Assembly (NCBI GenBank): GCA_010645155.1
Contig: CM021315.1
Span: 1,838,224 to 1,902,223 of the forward strand
DNA: 64,000 bases
Direction of reading: 5' to 3'
Origin: Tigriopus japonicus
Lineage: Eukaryota > Arthropoda > Copepoda > Harpacticoida > Harpacticidae
The notes under the pieces were generated by a model. It saw nothing but the letters and a program-made list of their open reading frames with translations, had not been told where the DNA came from and made no database searches. Made by a program: the position numbers and the translations under genes. This document shows, piece after piece, positions 11,517-23,473 of the stretch (position 1 is its first letter; every line of letters begins with the position of its first letter).

Positions 11517-12070
11517 ACTGGACCCGTTATGAAAGATGATGATGAACTTGAAAGGTTTCTTTCTCTTGAAAAAGCCTTGGTTTGGTAGCTTTGGCACACC
11601 GTCGAGAGAGAGCGATTGAAGAACGTATGTATGGTCGAAATCGAGACTGAAGGGATTTGGAGCGACGAGTATAGACAGAAGAAAGGCTGATGGCTCTGGG
11701 TCTTCTGGTCAACGAGCAGAGAAATTCATCAAGACTTGTTTCGTTTACACACACGTTGGTGAAACGAGCACAGACTGGGACAGAGTCTTCTTCGTAAGTG
11801 GACCTCTTTGAAAGTTCTTTCCATTCTCTGATCAAAGAGACTGGAAGATGCACTACTTATTGTCATCAAGAGTTACACACGATGTTAAAATCTACAAAAA
11901 GGTACGTAGATAGACAAGAAAGGTTGGTTCAAGTCTCGAGACGAGAGTTGCTCCTGCAAATGAAGTCTGGTTCAACTTCAAGCACGATGCAAACTGTATG
12001 GACCTTGAGACTAAGGCGGACAATGACCTAGAAATCAAGAAAGAGAGAGAGGACTTGAATCCTTGCCAGA

Positions 12071-12144
12071 TTAGTATTGTTTGCGCTTGAGCTTCTCCAA
12101 TCGTTTCTTGGCTTTCAAGCCCTTCCCCAATTTTTTCTTCTTCC
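12071..12144 (-). CDS. Candidate C-terminal exon of an unidentified lysine-rich protein
   Basis: Minus-strand reading from about 12144 to a TAA at 12073-12071 gives RKKKKLGKGLKAKKRLEKLK and then RKQY-stop. This Lys/Leu heptad-like tail is typical of ribosome-biogenesis or nucleolar proteins. An in-frame TGA lies just upstream, so a splice acceptor would have to fall there; the available AG sites are weak. Earlier exons, which should be at higher coordinates, were not found. It could be chance in a CTT-rich (plus-strand) tract. Confidence 0.22.
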
Positions 12145-13493
12145 TCCCTCACCTAAATGGAATTGCCGCTGTCTTGGCGTTCCATTACTCGAGGATTGAA
12201 ATAAACAATGAACACACGAGACATGATTTCCTTTAGGCGATGAAAAATCCGAACACGCGGGGGCGTCCATTCATGATCAGAGATAAGATTTCCAAAGTAA
12301 AACAAAGAAGAAACCACATTTTCGTAATGGGTTTGCATCAATTACAATCTTTTATATCATTTCAGTTTCAAAACGGAAGAACGGAACGGTTTTTAAGCAC
12401 AAATTCATAGCGTTGTCTAAAGATTGATCTGAACAGGCAGGTTGAATTACACATGTCTTCACTTTGGTGAAACTGCTAAATTGCTCTTTTCCACAATTCA
12501 TCTCATGAAACATACATCTATAAAACAAAAATCCGTGGAAAAGTGACCTGAGGGTTCCAAAATAATGTCTTTCTCCAAGATACCGTGCAATTTCGTCCTT
12601 TTTCTTTGCATTTGGGAAGACAACCAACACACTGAACGAGCAACATTAAACCGTTCTTATTTGTCCACAAAGTTTGCAGTTTTGAAATTAGCGCTAATTT
12701 GGAAATTTTGCGGGAAGTTGCTTTCTTTCTCAAACACGAGGAATCAGAACTTCCGTTGCCAAGGAACAATATATGCGGGGCAGTGGAGCACCCAAATCCT
12801 ATTGTACATATGTAGTACGAGTATTTAAGCCAAGTACGATGACGTGAACAGTGCGTGCGTGCGTGGGTACGGAATGAGTCCATTGTTTCTGAGGATGAGT
12901 CTCCTTTTGCCCTGCAAATCCCGGGGGCCGAATCTTGGCCTGTTTCCAATAGGAAAAAGTAAGTACTGTACGTAGGCAAACACGGGACATGGTGAACATA
13001 TGAACTAGGAGTACGTATCCTAACTTATACGGCGACCACGTGGATCAAGTTCAACTTGGGAGCAAGAAATTGAGAGCTCGGTTTGGGACATGTCTTCCAA
13101 GAACATACACCTTTTCGGAATTAAGTTTCAAAGGGAATGGCTGCCAATGCTCAGGAGTGGACACTGCAATTATGGATAATCATGTCCCTCAAAAGTGTCC
13201 ATGTTGTGCTAGGTTTGCAAGGTGAGTTGAAAATTGATACTTTGCTAATCTCGTCACCACCAGAAGAGAACCTCCCCTCAAATGAGGTTGGTTGCACGGG
13301 GTACCAGTATTCTGGGAGAGTCTTACCTCTTGCTTCCTTGCTTTCTTGCCAAGGACAGATTGAATTTCAACCGTCGCAGCGTTTTATCTAAGGAGACCCT
13401 CGTTGAATGAAGCTATTTATGGTGACGAGAACGGGAGAGCAATGAGAATTGAGGACCGTCCGTCGCCTTAAGTGTAAGGTCAACGACGTCGTC

Positions 13494-13570
13494 GGCGGTT
13501 CGCCCTCATTCTAGGATGACTAAGCTCATGGATGAACTATTTCCCGTGGAAAACCGCGAGGGCAACCGCC
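13494..13570. repeat. GC-rich inverted repeat (imperfect hairpin)
   Basis: GGCGGTTCGCCCTC (13494-13507) is mirrored by GAGGGCAACCGCC (13558-13570), a stem of about 13 bp with one bulged base and a 50-nt loop. It lies in a GC-rich patch (about 13440-13640) that contrasts with the AT-rich surroundings. No tRNA, snRNA or ORF explanation found. Confidence 0.5.
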
Positions 13571-16500
13571 ACAGAACAACACTGAACTACCCTGTAAATG
13601 GCGATGCCGAAGACACGGCGGGGGCTCTCCGAAGAAATGGGCGCCAGAAAGTGTCAACAATGCATAATACATACACCGTGTTGATGTAGCGTGAAAAAAA
13701 AATCATCTTCCTTTGGAAGAAAAAATGTTTAATCTTCCATTCATTCTAACCCAAAGTAAAAAGGTTTTTTTTGGTACAGGTATGAATTCTGATGACCTGA
13801 GCAGATTGCAACGTTTTGCTGAATTGTGGCTCGAACCAGACATGAGATTACGAGTTATATAAAAATCAAAGAAGTGTTTTCCTAGCCATCTATTTTGAAC
13901 GTGCACTTGTCAGTAGTGTAGTACATACTTCAGGACTCAAAATCTTGTTGCCGAAACTCGTTAACCGAGTTCGAACGGCATCTAGGAAATGTGTCTAGTG
14001 TAGACTATTGCGTAGCTCTCTTGATTGGTGAAGCTTCAATTTTAAACTGCAGATGACTAAATGTGCTTTCCCGATAACAACACCAACCTATTGTATATCT
14101 TGTCATCATCATCACGGTCAGTAACGACGGCTTCGTTTCTGTTTATCTTTAAAATTTACGTCGTTGTTCATGGAGGTCTGCAGTTTTGGGAAAGCTCCAT
14201 GAGCAAAGGTAATAATGTTGCGGTGACATGTACGTATTTCTCAGGGACGAACAATTCAAAAACCAGTGTGAACTAGTGGTAACTGACGGGTTGACTGACT
14301 GATTAGCGACAATGAATAATTGATTGATGGGTGTATTCCGGAGGATACGAGTAAAATCCACGAAAGCTGGATTAACTCGCAACCAAGATTAATTTTATGT
14401 CTTTCTGGATGGTATTACAGAATCGTCTAAAACATTGGTGAACATATTGGTCTAGATTTAGTAGAGTAACCTTTCAATAGGCTCAATTGATGGTAACCCA
14501 AGATTATCAAACCTTACGAGTTTGGGAAAACCCAGGTTATGGCAAATAGGACAGATGGGAAACCGATCGGCAACTTGTTCTGAAGCCCAAAATAGCTCAT
14601 TTATCCATCACAAGTCCTGAAGGGTTGAAGTGTCGGCATGTGATCGTTTTCAAGAAGCTCAAGAGCTCTTTAATGGACGCAAGTACACTTGAACAGTAAT
14701 GAAGCACATGTGTTTCCGATGGTGAATGGGTGTGCGTGTCAATCTATCACCCCCCAATGGTCAATGTCTTATGTTCTATCTTAACATCTCTGTCAACGAT
14801 TCCAAGGTCCAAAGTGGAGCAAACAGAGAATCAAGAACATGGCGTACGTGTGTAACGTTCTTAAGAAAAAAATATGAGACTCGATTTAAACCCGAACTTT
14901 CCACCATCGGACAACTTGGATTTGCAGACCTGCACGAAATTTGATATCTCGTGTGGGAACCTCATCAATGATTTTTCAAGTAACACGTCAAAAAGCGTTT
15001 CTTGTGGGCCTGTAGACGATGAAAAAAATGTGCCGTTCCTTGAAATTCAATACCGACCACTTTCTATTATCTTGTACATAAGCAATAACACGAGCAAATA
15101 AAGCGGCATCAATCATACGTTTTGATTTCGGGAGTCATTTTTCCCATCATAATGACAATAGCAAGATACAATTCCTGTGTCTTACCTTACAACAATATGT
15201 TTAAGATGCACGCCTCGTGGTGAGAATGATGGAACAGGAAATGAATAAAACGTTCCTTCCTTCTTTCTTTCTCTCTGTCTTCAACAGCCTCTGAAGATGG
15301 AACACGGCGTGAACACTTTATACGTGGGTTTGTACGTAGGTACACGCCACCATCACCTCTCCGCGTTCCACGCGGTCTCATTCTTCAGAAGAGCACAACA
15401 GCGACAAAGAGCGTGGTCCCGATCCAAGGCCTTGACCAGAAAAGCTCATTCTTCGTTTTAAAACGCGTGTGTGCGCTAGGCCTTTGCCTGTGGAGCAAGA
15501 CCACTCACAGACAAGGCTCTGTCTGTCTCACTTGGGAATGATGGCCTTTCTCAGATCAGAGATGATGTTCAGCAAGACGGCCTTGATATGTATGTAGGAG
15601 CTAGGAACTGAGTCCAGAAGTGGAACACAGTGTGCCAACTCGACGTACTTCTTGAGTGACTTTTTTGGAAGATGTCTGGTTAATCTTGGGTTGAGTTGGT
15701 AGGCGGTTATTGAGTTTTGGCGGCAATGAAAGTTTTCATAGGGATAGATGGGAAAGATCCGTTCAAAAACATAATGTGTGTTGTGGTCAGTAGTTGGTAG
15801 AGATCTCTAATTGTGACATCACTGATCGGTAACCCTGATTGGAACGCGGTACATCATTTAGAAGGGAACAGTGCAGTCGGTAGTCTGTTTGCTTTCTCTT
15901 TTTGTAGCCTCTGGGAAATTGTTTAGCCTGAGATGTTGCTTGTGATGCCGTTTTAAACTGCAAGATGGCGGTACCTGTCAAGAATGTCATGGTGTTGGAG
16001 CGATTGGAACACATGAGTGTTCTGATCACAAAGCTCATGAACAATGCCAAAATAATTCTTAAACTTTGTTATGACATGACCCTTTCAATTTTCGGCTCAA
16101 AATATTTGATGTATCATGCCTATATTTCTACAATAACCCTCAGATCAAAATGAAATTTTAAGTAGTTGTTGAACAATTCTAAAATCAGCCTCAATGCTAA
16201 AGCTAATCAACCTTTGGACCAGATCTTGCGTAATGTCTATCTCATGAGCTGTCAATCAAATTCATATATAAAATTTTCTCCCTCAGTGTTTCTGCCTACC
16301 TAGTACCTTGGAGAACTTATTGCTCCCTGGATGGCAGTGTAAACGTTAAACGTCCAAAGATTGGCTGAGCGAGGTTGCGTAGCTAAGTAATAACATTCCG
16401 TGAAAAAAGACCTTAGGAGGAAAAAGGATATTTCTTGATTAGATAGCTCGAAAATAGTCATTTGTTACATTTCAATAACATGAAAAACACAAAATTCATC

Positions 16501-17206
16501 GTTTTTGATTAAAGAAAATGTAATTATAATCAAGGAATTTTTGGTCTTTTAATTGAAAAGTTTGAAATTACTTTAGATTGGTCTACTTGTAGTTCCTACT
16601 TTACATTTCAACCGCATTTCATTTTCACATGCTTAAAATTTCTTTTTGTTTTCATCCTTTCAGTCTTACCAATTGGGCTGCAACAAGTCTTTAAAATGAC
16701 ACAGGATTTGGATTATATTGATTGTTTCCTAAACTTGGGAAAGAATTAGGTCCTGTTCCAGGAATAGTCTTTTTTTGAGTCTTTGAAAAAAGGATCAAAT
16801 GTACCAATCTTAAGTATTAAAATCATTGACATGAATTGCAAATCTTTAATTTTAATCTCAAAATATAATTGCTACTTTATAATTCTTGATCTATGAGAGT
16901 TCTGGCCACTTAGCCATGCTGCAGCCTTAAATTTCTGGGTGGGTGTGAATTGCCAATATAGGAGAAAGGAACGAGGGAAAGTTTAAGATATCCAACAAAG
17001 TGTCAGAAAAAAACAAATACAGCACTATTTTTTGAGTTACATCAAGGGAAAACATTCACAGCTTGGATTTTTTAGAGCTAAGGGTCAGCAGAAGAAATTA
17101 TATTTAAAAATTATTGTCAAAAGAGTCCTTTATATTTACACTTACTTGCACGTTTACTTCCGAAGTATAACAATACATTATTATACTTGCTTTTCTAGCT
17201 TATTAC

Positions 17207-18358
17207 TAGGGACAGGAACTTAAGACTAGTGATGGACCGAGAGCGCTTTCGGTTTCGGTTTCGGTTTTGCCTACCGAAACCGAAAGCAGACATGCACTAT
17301 AAAGGACGGAGTTTGACAACAAAATCAAAAAAAATCGTCCAAAAACCACTGAAATTCAAGCTTCCCAATTTTTCAAAGTCTACGCCCTACCCAACATCGA
17401 ACAAATGAGCAATTTAATTTTTAAGGTGGATTTTGCATTTACACAATTTTGTAGTCAGCTGCTTTCGGTTTCGGTTTTGGTTAAGCCCTCTTTCGGCTGA
17501 GACTTTCGGTTTCGGTTTTGAGCCCTTTCGGTCCATCACTACTTAAGACAAATAAGCTTATTCGTCTTTTTTTGTCTTTTTGGCCTTTATTTGTTGCAAA
17601 AAAAAAATTCGTCTAATGTGGATTTTATTCGTCTTTTTTCGTCTACTTGTCCAAAAAATTGGATTTTCTTAGATTTCAAGCGCTTGCAGCGGTTTTTTTT
17701 TTTCAAATTTCTAAGCAAATAAAAACTTAAGAAAAAAGAAAGTTCAACCCCACCAATCATAGGCCAATGTAATATTTTGATTGTCAGTTGCGGTTTTGCA
17801 CGAACAAAATACAATCCACGCTAATAAATTAACTTGTACTCATACAGTTGCTTGACAGACACAGAAAGAAAAGATTACTATTGGGTTGAAAAGGCCATCA
17901 AAACAATTTTTGGATTTGCAAATCTGATTTTATGTATAGCTGTCCAAAAAACGTTCCTTTAAAAAGGCATTTTTAACTCTTGGTTTTTATTTGACAAATG
18001 TAATACCGGCTAATTCTTGCTCATTAGGTACTACCTTTTTTAAATTGTCTAGATTTCGCCGTTTTTGAGTCAGATCAGTTCAGACACATTGGTCCTTATC
18101 AAAAGGGACATACATAACGTCTGTTTTGTGGGAGCAGCTTTAACCGTCTTTTTTGTCTGGACGGGCATTTAATCTTTCTTCTTTCTTATAAGATAGGTTC
18201 ATTCACCTTTTTGGGAAATTAATTCGATTTTTCCATGTTGCAAGTAGTTTTTTCTTTTTTTCTCATCTGTTGGGAACTTTTATTCATCTTTTTTGTTTAA
18301 TCGGTCAATTTTAATCGTCTAATTTGACAGTTTTATTCGTCTTAACTTCCTATCACTA
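17207..18358. mobile_element. Nested hAT-like non-autonomous element inside the 2.1-kb transposon
   Basis: The left end TAGGGACAGGAACTTAAGAC, continued after the MITE by AAATAA, matches the inverse of the right end (TAGTGATAGGAAGTTAAGAC then GAATAA) at 22 of 26 positions. The 8-bp flanks CTTATTAC (17199-17206) and CTTATTGC (18359-18366) differ at one base, fitting an 8-bp hAT-type duplication. The body (about 830 bp without the nested MITE) repeats TTATTCGTCTTTTTTGTC-like motifs many times, which could be subterminal transposase sites. Confidence 0.7.
17227..17541. mobile_element. 315-bp hAT-type MITE with perfect 8-bp target duplication
   Basis: The ends TAGTGATGGACCGA and TCGGTCCATCACTA are exact inverse copies. 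The flanks CTTAAGAC at 17219-17226 and 17542-17549 are identical 8-bp duplications. Near both ends lie runs of TTTCGG, and an inner inverse copy CCGAAACCGAAAG folds back on the left run. There is no coding capacity. It is inserted into the left end of the hAT-like element 17207-18358, so it is the youngest of the three. A decayed relative lies at 40219-40492. Confidence 0.9.
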
Positions 18359-18520
18359 CTTATTGCACTAATCTTTGTTGTACTATTCTTAACCATTGGT
18401 CTCAGACAATTTAGGGAATGTAATGGAATGTTGATATTGATCACGCAACCTCTCTCAGCCAATCTTTGGACGTTTAACGTTTACAGGATGGCAGCAGCAG
18501 TGATTATTGACATCGCGTTG

Positions 18521-18528
18521 TGACGTCA
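18521..18528 (+). promoter_or_regulatory. CRE-like palindrome TGACGTCA upstream of IP6K
   Basis: A full 8-bp CREB/ATF consensus 146 bases before the IP6K ATG and 27 bases after the transposon's right target duplication. Function is inferred from position only. Confidence 0.35.
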
Positions 18529-18673
18529 CTCAGCAGGATCTTCTTGATCGTCCATGATGTTGATGAAGATGATGAATTGATGATGATTGGCCTCTGCACA
18601 TAATCTTGTGTCTTCAAGCGGGTAATGAGTACTTCTTCGCCGCCCAAGAGATCCCGGGAACAACAAGGATAAC

Positions 18674-20071
18674 ATGGCCAATCCCGATCCACGATCAACC
18701 GAGGGTCGTCGTCCCTCTCCCACATCCCAAAACCAGGTTCAATTAGAGCCTTTTGTTCATCAAGTGGGGGGACATTTCCCCATGGTCTGTCTAGATGCCT
18801 CGATTGTGTGCAAACCTCTCAACGAGCGAGAACATCGCTTCTATCTTAGTGTGCCATATATGCTCAGGTAGTTATTCAATCACAAATTATTAGAATATCT
18901 TTAGTGTAATTTAACAATTATTCGGATTCTTACCAGAGCTATCATTCCGGGGTTTGAAGGGACGATGGAAATCGAGGCGTCCGAAGATGAAGATGGATAC
19001 ATCACTCTGCGGGGCAATCCACCTCCGGAATACATTCAGAAACAAAGACGACGAAATCGATTGAGTCAGATTCGGCGATCCGATCGCATTGGAGGCGAGT
19101 CCAAAGATTCCGGGCCCGCTAAAGATCCGCCGCATTATCGCTTGAAGCGGAAAGAGTCCTTGGAAATCGAGCCCGCTCTCTCCCACGAAGAAGAGAGCGA
19201 GCTCGATGAATCCGGACTTCGACGGAAGAGCAGCTCGGAATGTTCCAGCCAGGGACCAGAATCCTCTGGAACGGTGTGTACCACCCAAGAAGAGGCCTTT
19301 TGCAACCCATGGGCCTTAAAGTGTCATCGAGATCACTTGAAAAAATTGGGCATTCTCAAATCTAGTCAGTCGGAAGATCCCGAGGGTCAGGCCGGTCGCG
19401 AACATACCTCTTCGGAAGACATCAGCACGGCCTCGAGCTCCTCCTCAGCCTTTGTGGCATCCAAGGCCAGCAAGAAGACCAGTCGCTCCAATCCTCAGCT
19501 CTATCTCTTGCTAGAGAACCTCGTGAGCCGATATCGACATCCATGTGTTTTGGACTTGAAGATCGGCACAAGGCAATATGCCGATGATGTGAGTGCCGCC
19601 AAGAAGCAGAGGAAGATTGCCAAGGCCGAAAATAGCACCTCGTCAACCCTGGGATTGCGGTTGTGCGGGATGCAGGTGTACAAAGCTAAAAATGGCCGCT
19701 ATGTGTGTCATAACAAATATTTCGGGCGGACACTCAACAACCAGGGACTGAAAAGTACCATCGAAGAGTTTCTGATCAATGAAGAGACCGTTCGGATTGA
19801 TATCGTGGATCGGTTGCTAGATAAATTGGAGCGGATGCGGAAAATCGTAACGTCTTTGGAGTCGTTTCGATTTTACACGAGTTCTCTGCTAATCACCTAC
19901 GATGGATACGGGTTGAACAAGATCGACTTGCGAATCATCGACTTTGCTCACTCAACCCACAAAGACTTTGACGATGCCGTGATTCACAAGGGTCCGGATG
20001 ACGGGTTCTTGTTCGGACTGAATAATTTCCTGGGGATCCTCAACGAGATTCGGAAGAAAGCCGTGATTTGA
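18674..20071 (+). CDS. Inositol hexakisphosphate kinase (IP6K family)
   Basis: Two exons, 18674-18867 and 18937-20071, joined over a 69-bp GT-AG intron in codon 65; the product is 442 residues. Exon 1 has the family start VQLEPFVHQVGGH and CKPLNEREHRFY. Exon 2 carries CNPWALKCH, the inositol-phosphate-binding signature P-x3-D-x-K-x-G (P267, D271, K273, G275, in HPCVLDLKIGTRQ), CGMQVYKAKNGRYVCHNKYFGR, SSLLITYDG (about 380) and the metal-binding IDFAHST (D400). All key catalytic residues are present. The reaction is InsP6 + ATP to the pyrophosphate 5-InsP7, acting in cytosol and nucleus in phosphate, energy and vesicle control. The Ser/acidic-rich segment at residues 110-240 is a low-complexity insert as in animal IP6Ks. 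IP6K1/2/3 subtypes do not apply outside vertebrates. Identification is firm. Confidence 0.96.
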
Positions 20072-20392
20072 ACCAATTATTCCCAAAGATTGGGAGCTTC
20101 CCCACCTTGATTACTTTTGCCATTAATGAACTGTTCACTCACTTGAAAAATCAACTAGACCAAAAATTGAAGACAAAAAGAAGACAGAAGAGACGTGATT
20201 GTCAGATCGTAGGTTTCCCCGCAACTCTCTCTCCCTCACCAGTGCAAATGATGTGCAATGATATCGTATCACAATGATCCGTGAACCTTTCCAATAACCA
20301 AATACAACATGAATGTGTTGCCCCACTCCTCTAAGACTAAATCATCCTATCTAATATATACTAGTCATGATCTTTATTTCAGATCGTCAGAC

Positions 20393-21855
20393 ATGTCTAA
20401 CAACGAGGAGAAAAAGGGTCGAGTTATCATGCCCGTGGACATCCCTATCTACGGATTTCCAGAGACTCCCAAACCGTAAGATCCAATTTCTCTTCAATCA
20501 ATTCAGGGTATGTTGTGAACTTATTCCGTATTTCAGTCAATTGAAAATGGTCGAATCTGAACCAGGATGGATCAAATCCACTTTTACAGCCATCAGATTG
20601 AGTCTCAAGCAAGTCACCGGTCCATTGGGGGAGGTCCAAGACCAAGTGAACCACATCTATGAAACGGGTGTGGCCCATACCAAAGGTGATTTGATAGGAC
20701 ACATACAGGGTGCGCCACATAGAACCGGGCAAAGTAACTCAAAACATTCCGAATGATCTAGCGCTTGAATGACGAGGTCGTTTAACAAATCATCGCTATT
20801 CAACATTAATGCATTGCTTAAATTTTTAATTTAATCATGGAATTTGATTGCAATAAGTATTGTTACTGTCTACTGATTATGTAAAGGATTCCAGGAAGAA
20901 GCCCCAATATGTACTTTAACCTTGAATTTCTTTCCAACAAATGAAAAATGTCTTTTAGCGTATGTATTTATCCTGAGCTTTACCTCATCTAGCCTTTAAA
21001 ACTGCAACAAAGACGACTATATATTCTTGTAATGCCCGCTCTCTTCCTTTGTCCATTGTTTGAGAAAAAACCAAGGACATTCTCTGGATTAGGATTTGGA
21101 CGTTATATCTTTGGCCATGAAAGTGACCAGATTACAAAATTGCCTTGGACCATGTATCGGCCAGCTCAGGTTTTTGGGAAAGTGAAACGTGGCACACTCT
21201 AGACTTCATCAAACTTCTTAACTTATTAGTGAAGCTATCAATGGAAGTTGTAATTTTTTTTAACCATGGTTAATTGCAAACCATAAGATCGATTCATAAA
21301 CCTTTTTCATTGTCTCATTTTAAGTGGTACACACCTGTAATAGTTACAATATCACTGTAACCATCATATTATTCTCCGCTATTTTTTAAGGTGCTTACAA
21401 TGATTTGATGGAAGAAGATAATGGAGCTGCTCGTTTGGGTGTGATTGCCGCCGGTGGTTTGTTGGGTTACACCGTGGGCGCTTTGAGAGGACGACTCTTC
21501 AAAAAGTTATTCTATTCCACTCTTGGATTCGGTGGATCTGCGGCTATTTGTTATCCTCGAGAAGCCAATGCTCTCAGTAAGGAGGCCTTGGAAGAGGGCC
21601 GTCAAATTGGGCTGATTGCTTACAATTTTGTCACAGGAGGTGAGGAGTTGGTTGTCTCTTATTAAAATGTCTTCACTGGAATTGCAATCCCACTCCTTTT
21701 TTTTGTAGTGGAACCGGAGACTTCCAAAGTGGATATTTCCCTCTTGACCGAGGAAGATAAAAAGGTATAAAAGTAAAAGAGTTCTTTTTATTATAACGAT
21801 CATGAGTTTACTTGATTTTTCACAGGATCTTGAATCAGTCCCTTCCAAAGAGTAA
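20393..21855 (+). CDS. MICOS complex subunit MIC26/MIC27 (apolipoprotein O-like), five exons
   Basis: Exons 20393-20475, 20537-20685, 21391-21639, 21709-21764 and 21826-21855 join in frame (introns 61, 705, 69 and 61 bp) to give 188 residues. After a short N-terminus with PVDIPIYGFPETPKP comes an amphipathic stretch (GEVQDQVNHIYETG), then two glycine-rich hydrophobic segments, VIAAGGLLGYTVGALRG and FYSTLGFGGSAAICYPREA, the hallmark of the APOO/APOOL family. The C-terminus is acidic and short. Known for the family: inner-membrane subunits of MICOS that bind cardiolipin and shape cristae junctions. MIC26 and MIC27 are not distinguishable here; many invertebrates have one or two such genes. The gene follows IP6K by about 320 bp on the same strand. 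The small last exon (nine codons plus stop) is supported by phase and by good splice sites. Confidence 0.88.
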
Positions 21856-21905
21856 GGAGAGGATATAGTGATTTTATAGTGCCTTGAGGCAACAAGTTAA
21901 GGAGA

Positions 21906-21911
21906 AATAAA
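21906..21911 (+). promoter_or_regulatory. Poly(A) signal of the MIC26/27 gene
   Basis: AATAAA 51 bases after the stop codon. Confidence 0.6.
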
Positions 21912-23473
21912 TGAAAATAAGAAGAAGAACAACAACAATAACCATTTTGCGCGTTTTATTGGTAGCTAGCAGATATTTATTAAGGGTAGTGTCCAACAGT
22001 GTTAGGAACCTGACCTTTCCGGAGGTGATGTCTGGACATATGCTGTCCTTTCCGGTCAAAGACTTGACAACACCCTATTGTCCTTGGCCAGATATCCCTT
22101 CGGAATATTGGCGGTCACGCACCTTCGTCCGGCTTCCTGCCCAACTCCACCAAAGACGGGAACTGACGCAGGATCTGTTCAATCTGACCCACCCTATCTA
22201 CTGCAATAACCAAGATTTTCATCATCTCCCTCTACCCAACTGTATTTGTACTGTCTGTCAATCTCCTCTTCATTTCTTTCATGTTCACTGAAACCATTCT
22301 AGTCAACTCACCTGTGATACCACAATATAATTTGTCTATTGAAACGTTTTTTTAACATTTGACATGTCACTTCAACATTATTTTATACAACCTGACATGA
22401 CCTTGAGTCGCAATAAACATATTATTATTATTTATTAGGATCTGAACTGTAAAAAAAATGAAAAAAAAAATGTCTTTTACGATTGAAACATTTTTTGGCC
22501 TTATAGAAGAACGAAAACTAGGAAAATTTTGTAACGAAATTGTAAATTGTGCCTTCTGTACTTTTAACTTCTTTACATAGGAAATTTTGTTATTTATGCT
22601 TAGGTTTGAATATGATAATACAAGAACCATTGAACCTCTTTGAACCATCCTTGGTTTTCGTTAAAGCAAAGTGGAAATTACAATAGTGATGCTAGTCAAT
22701 GGAGGTTATTTTTACGTTTTTCTTTAAGTGGAATCGGCAACATTTGAAATAATAAATCGACTGCAAATTGTTTGAATCATCATGTTCGTTTCCTTAAATA
22801 TAACCTTTTAAGTGCCAAAGCGGTTGCTAGTATTGCTATATTAAAAAATGTCGACAACAAGAAAGGTAAAATTAAACATATTAATTCATACCATGTTCAG
22901 GGATGTTGTAGAACTGCTTACTTAGAAGTCAGAACGAAATGTGAACTAGCTAGTAATAACATGGAAAGAAAACAAAGTACTGGAATTACTTTGAAAAAAA
23001 GCTGCAAACACCTAAAAACAGGCTGATACAAAACCACGATTTAAAAAAAGATGATGTAAAACATTTTTAACATTGTAATTCAAAATATTACACACAACCC
23101 CCAAATAGTTTCTGTTACATTTTTTGCGGCCTCTAATTGTTATAAGGAGCTTCTTTCTAGATAATGGTTGTACATGCACACTCTGGTGACACCTTGCCAC
23201 GGTCGAAATGGAACTTATTCAAGCATTACACATCACAGGACTAACTAACTAACCGCCGGCGTGTCCGTTCCCATCCTCGTTCCTCCCGGCCAAATTTCAG
23301 TTGCTAAATTAGTCGGACTCCATTGAGTTTGGGAATTCATTTTTCACGCAATCGTGTCATCCTTCCGAGGAAAGTGACAGTGATTAGTTCAAATTCAAAT
23401 CTAGTCAGATGATCAGGTTTTATTAAAAATACATTTGGTATGAGTGATTGTGCGTCTTATTAGTGGTGCTGAA
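21912..23473. other. Spacer, nothing recognised
   Basis: AT-rich sequence after the MIC26/27 poly(A) signal. A 126-codon plus ORF (21911-22291) begins inside the poly(A) signal and has no family or splice support. Confidence 0.5.

Larger units (their letters stand above)
11517..16328. other. Long spacer with no recognised gene apart from the doubtful Lys-rich exon
   Basis: ORFs here are short and unsupported. Two things stand out: a GC-rich inverted repeat at 13494-13570 and simple repeats (GTGC near 12850, TTTC near 15260). Part of it must hold the TTD14 promoter. Confidence 0.5.
16338..18485. mobile_element. Non-autonomous DNA transposon with 43-bp terminal inverted repeats and 9-bp target duplication (Mutator-like)
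   Basis: The left end (16338-16380), starting TGTAAACGTTAAACGTCC, is matched by the inverse of 18443-18485 with one mismatch in 43. Weaker similarity continues inward to a shared AACATTCC. The flanking GGATGGCAG at 16329-16337 and 18486-18494 is a perfect 9-bp target-site duplication. Long inverted ends plus a 9-bp duplication are typical of Mutator-like elements; the superfamily call is inference because no transposase is present. The 2148-bp body is AT-rich with only tiny ORFs, and it holds two nested insertions (17207-18358 and 17227-17541). The insertion sits about 180 bp upstream of the IP6K ATG, so it lies in or next to that promoter. Confidence 0.85.

Noticed and set aside
21911..22291. 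126-codon plus ORF after MIC26/27
   Set aside because: Begins inside the poly(A) signal of the upstream gene; composition looks random.
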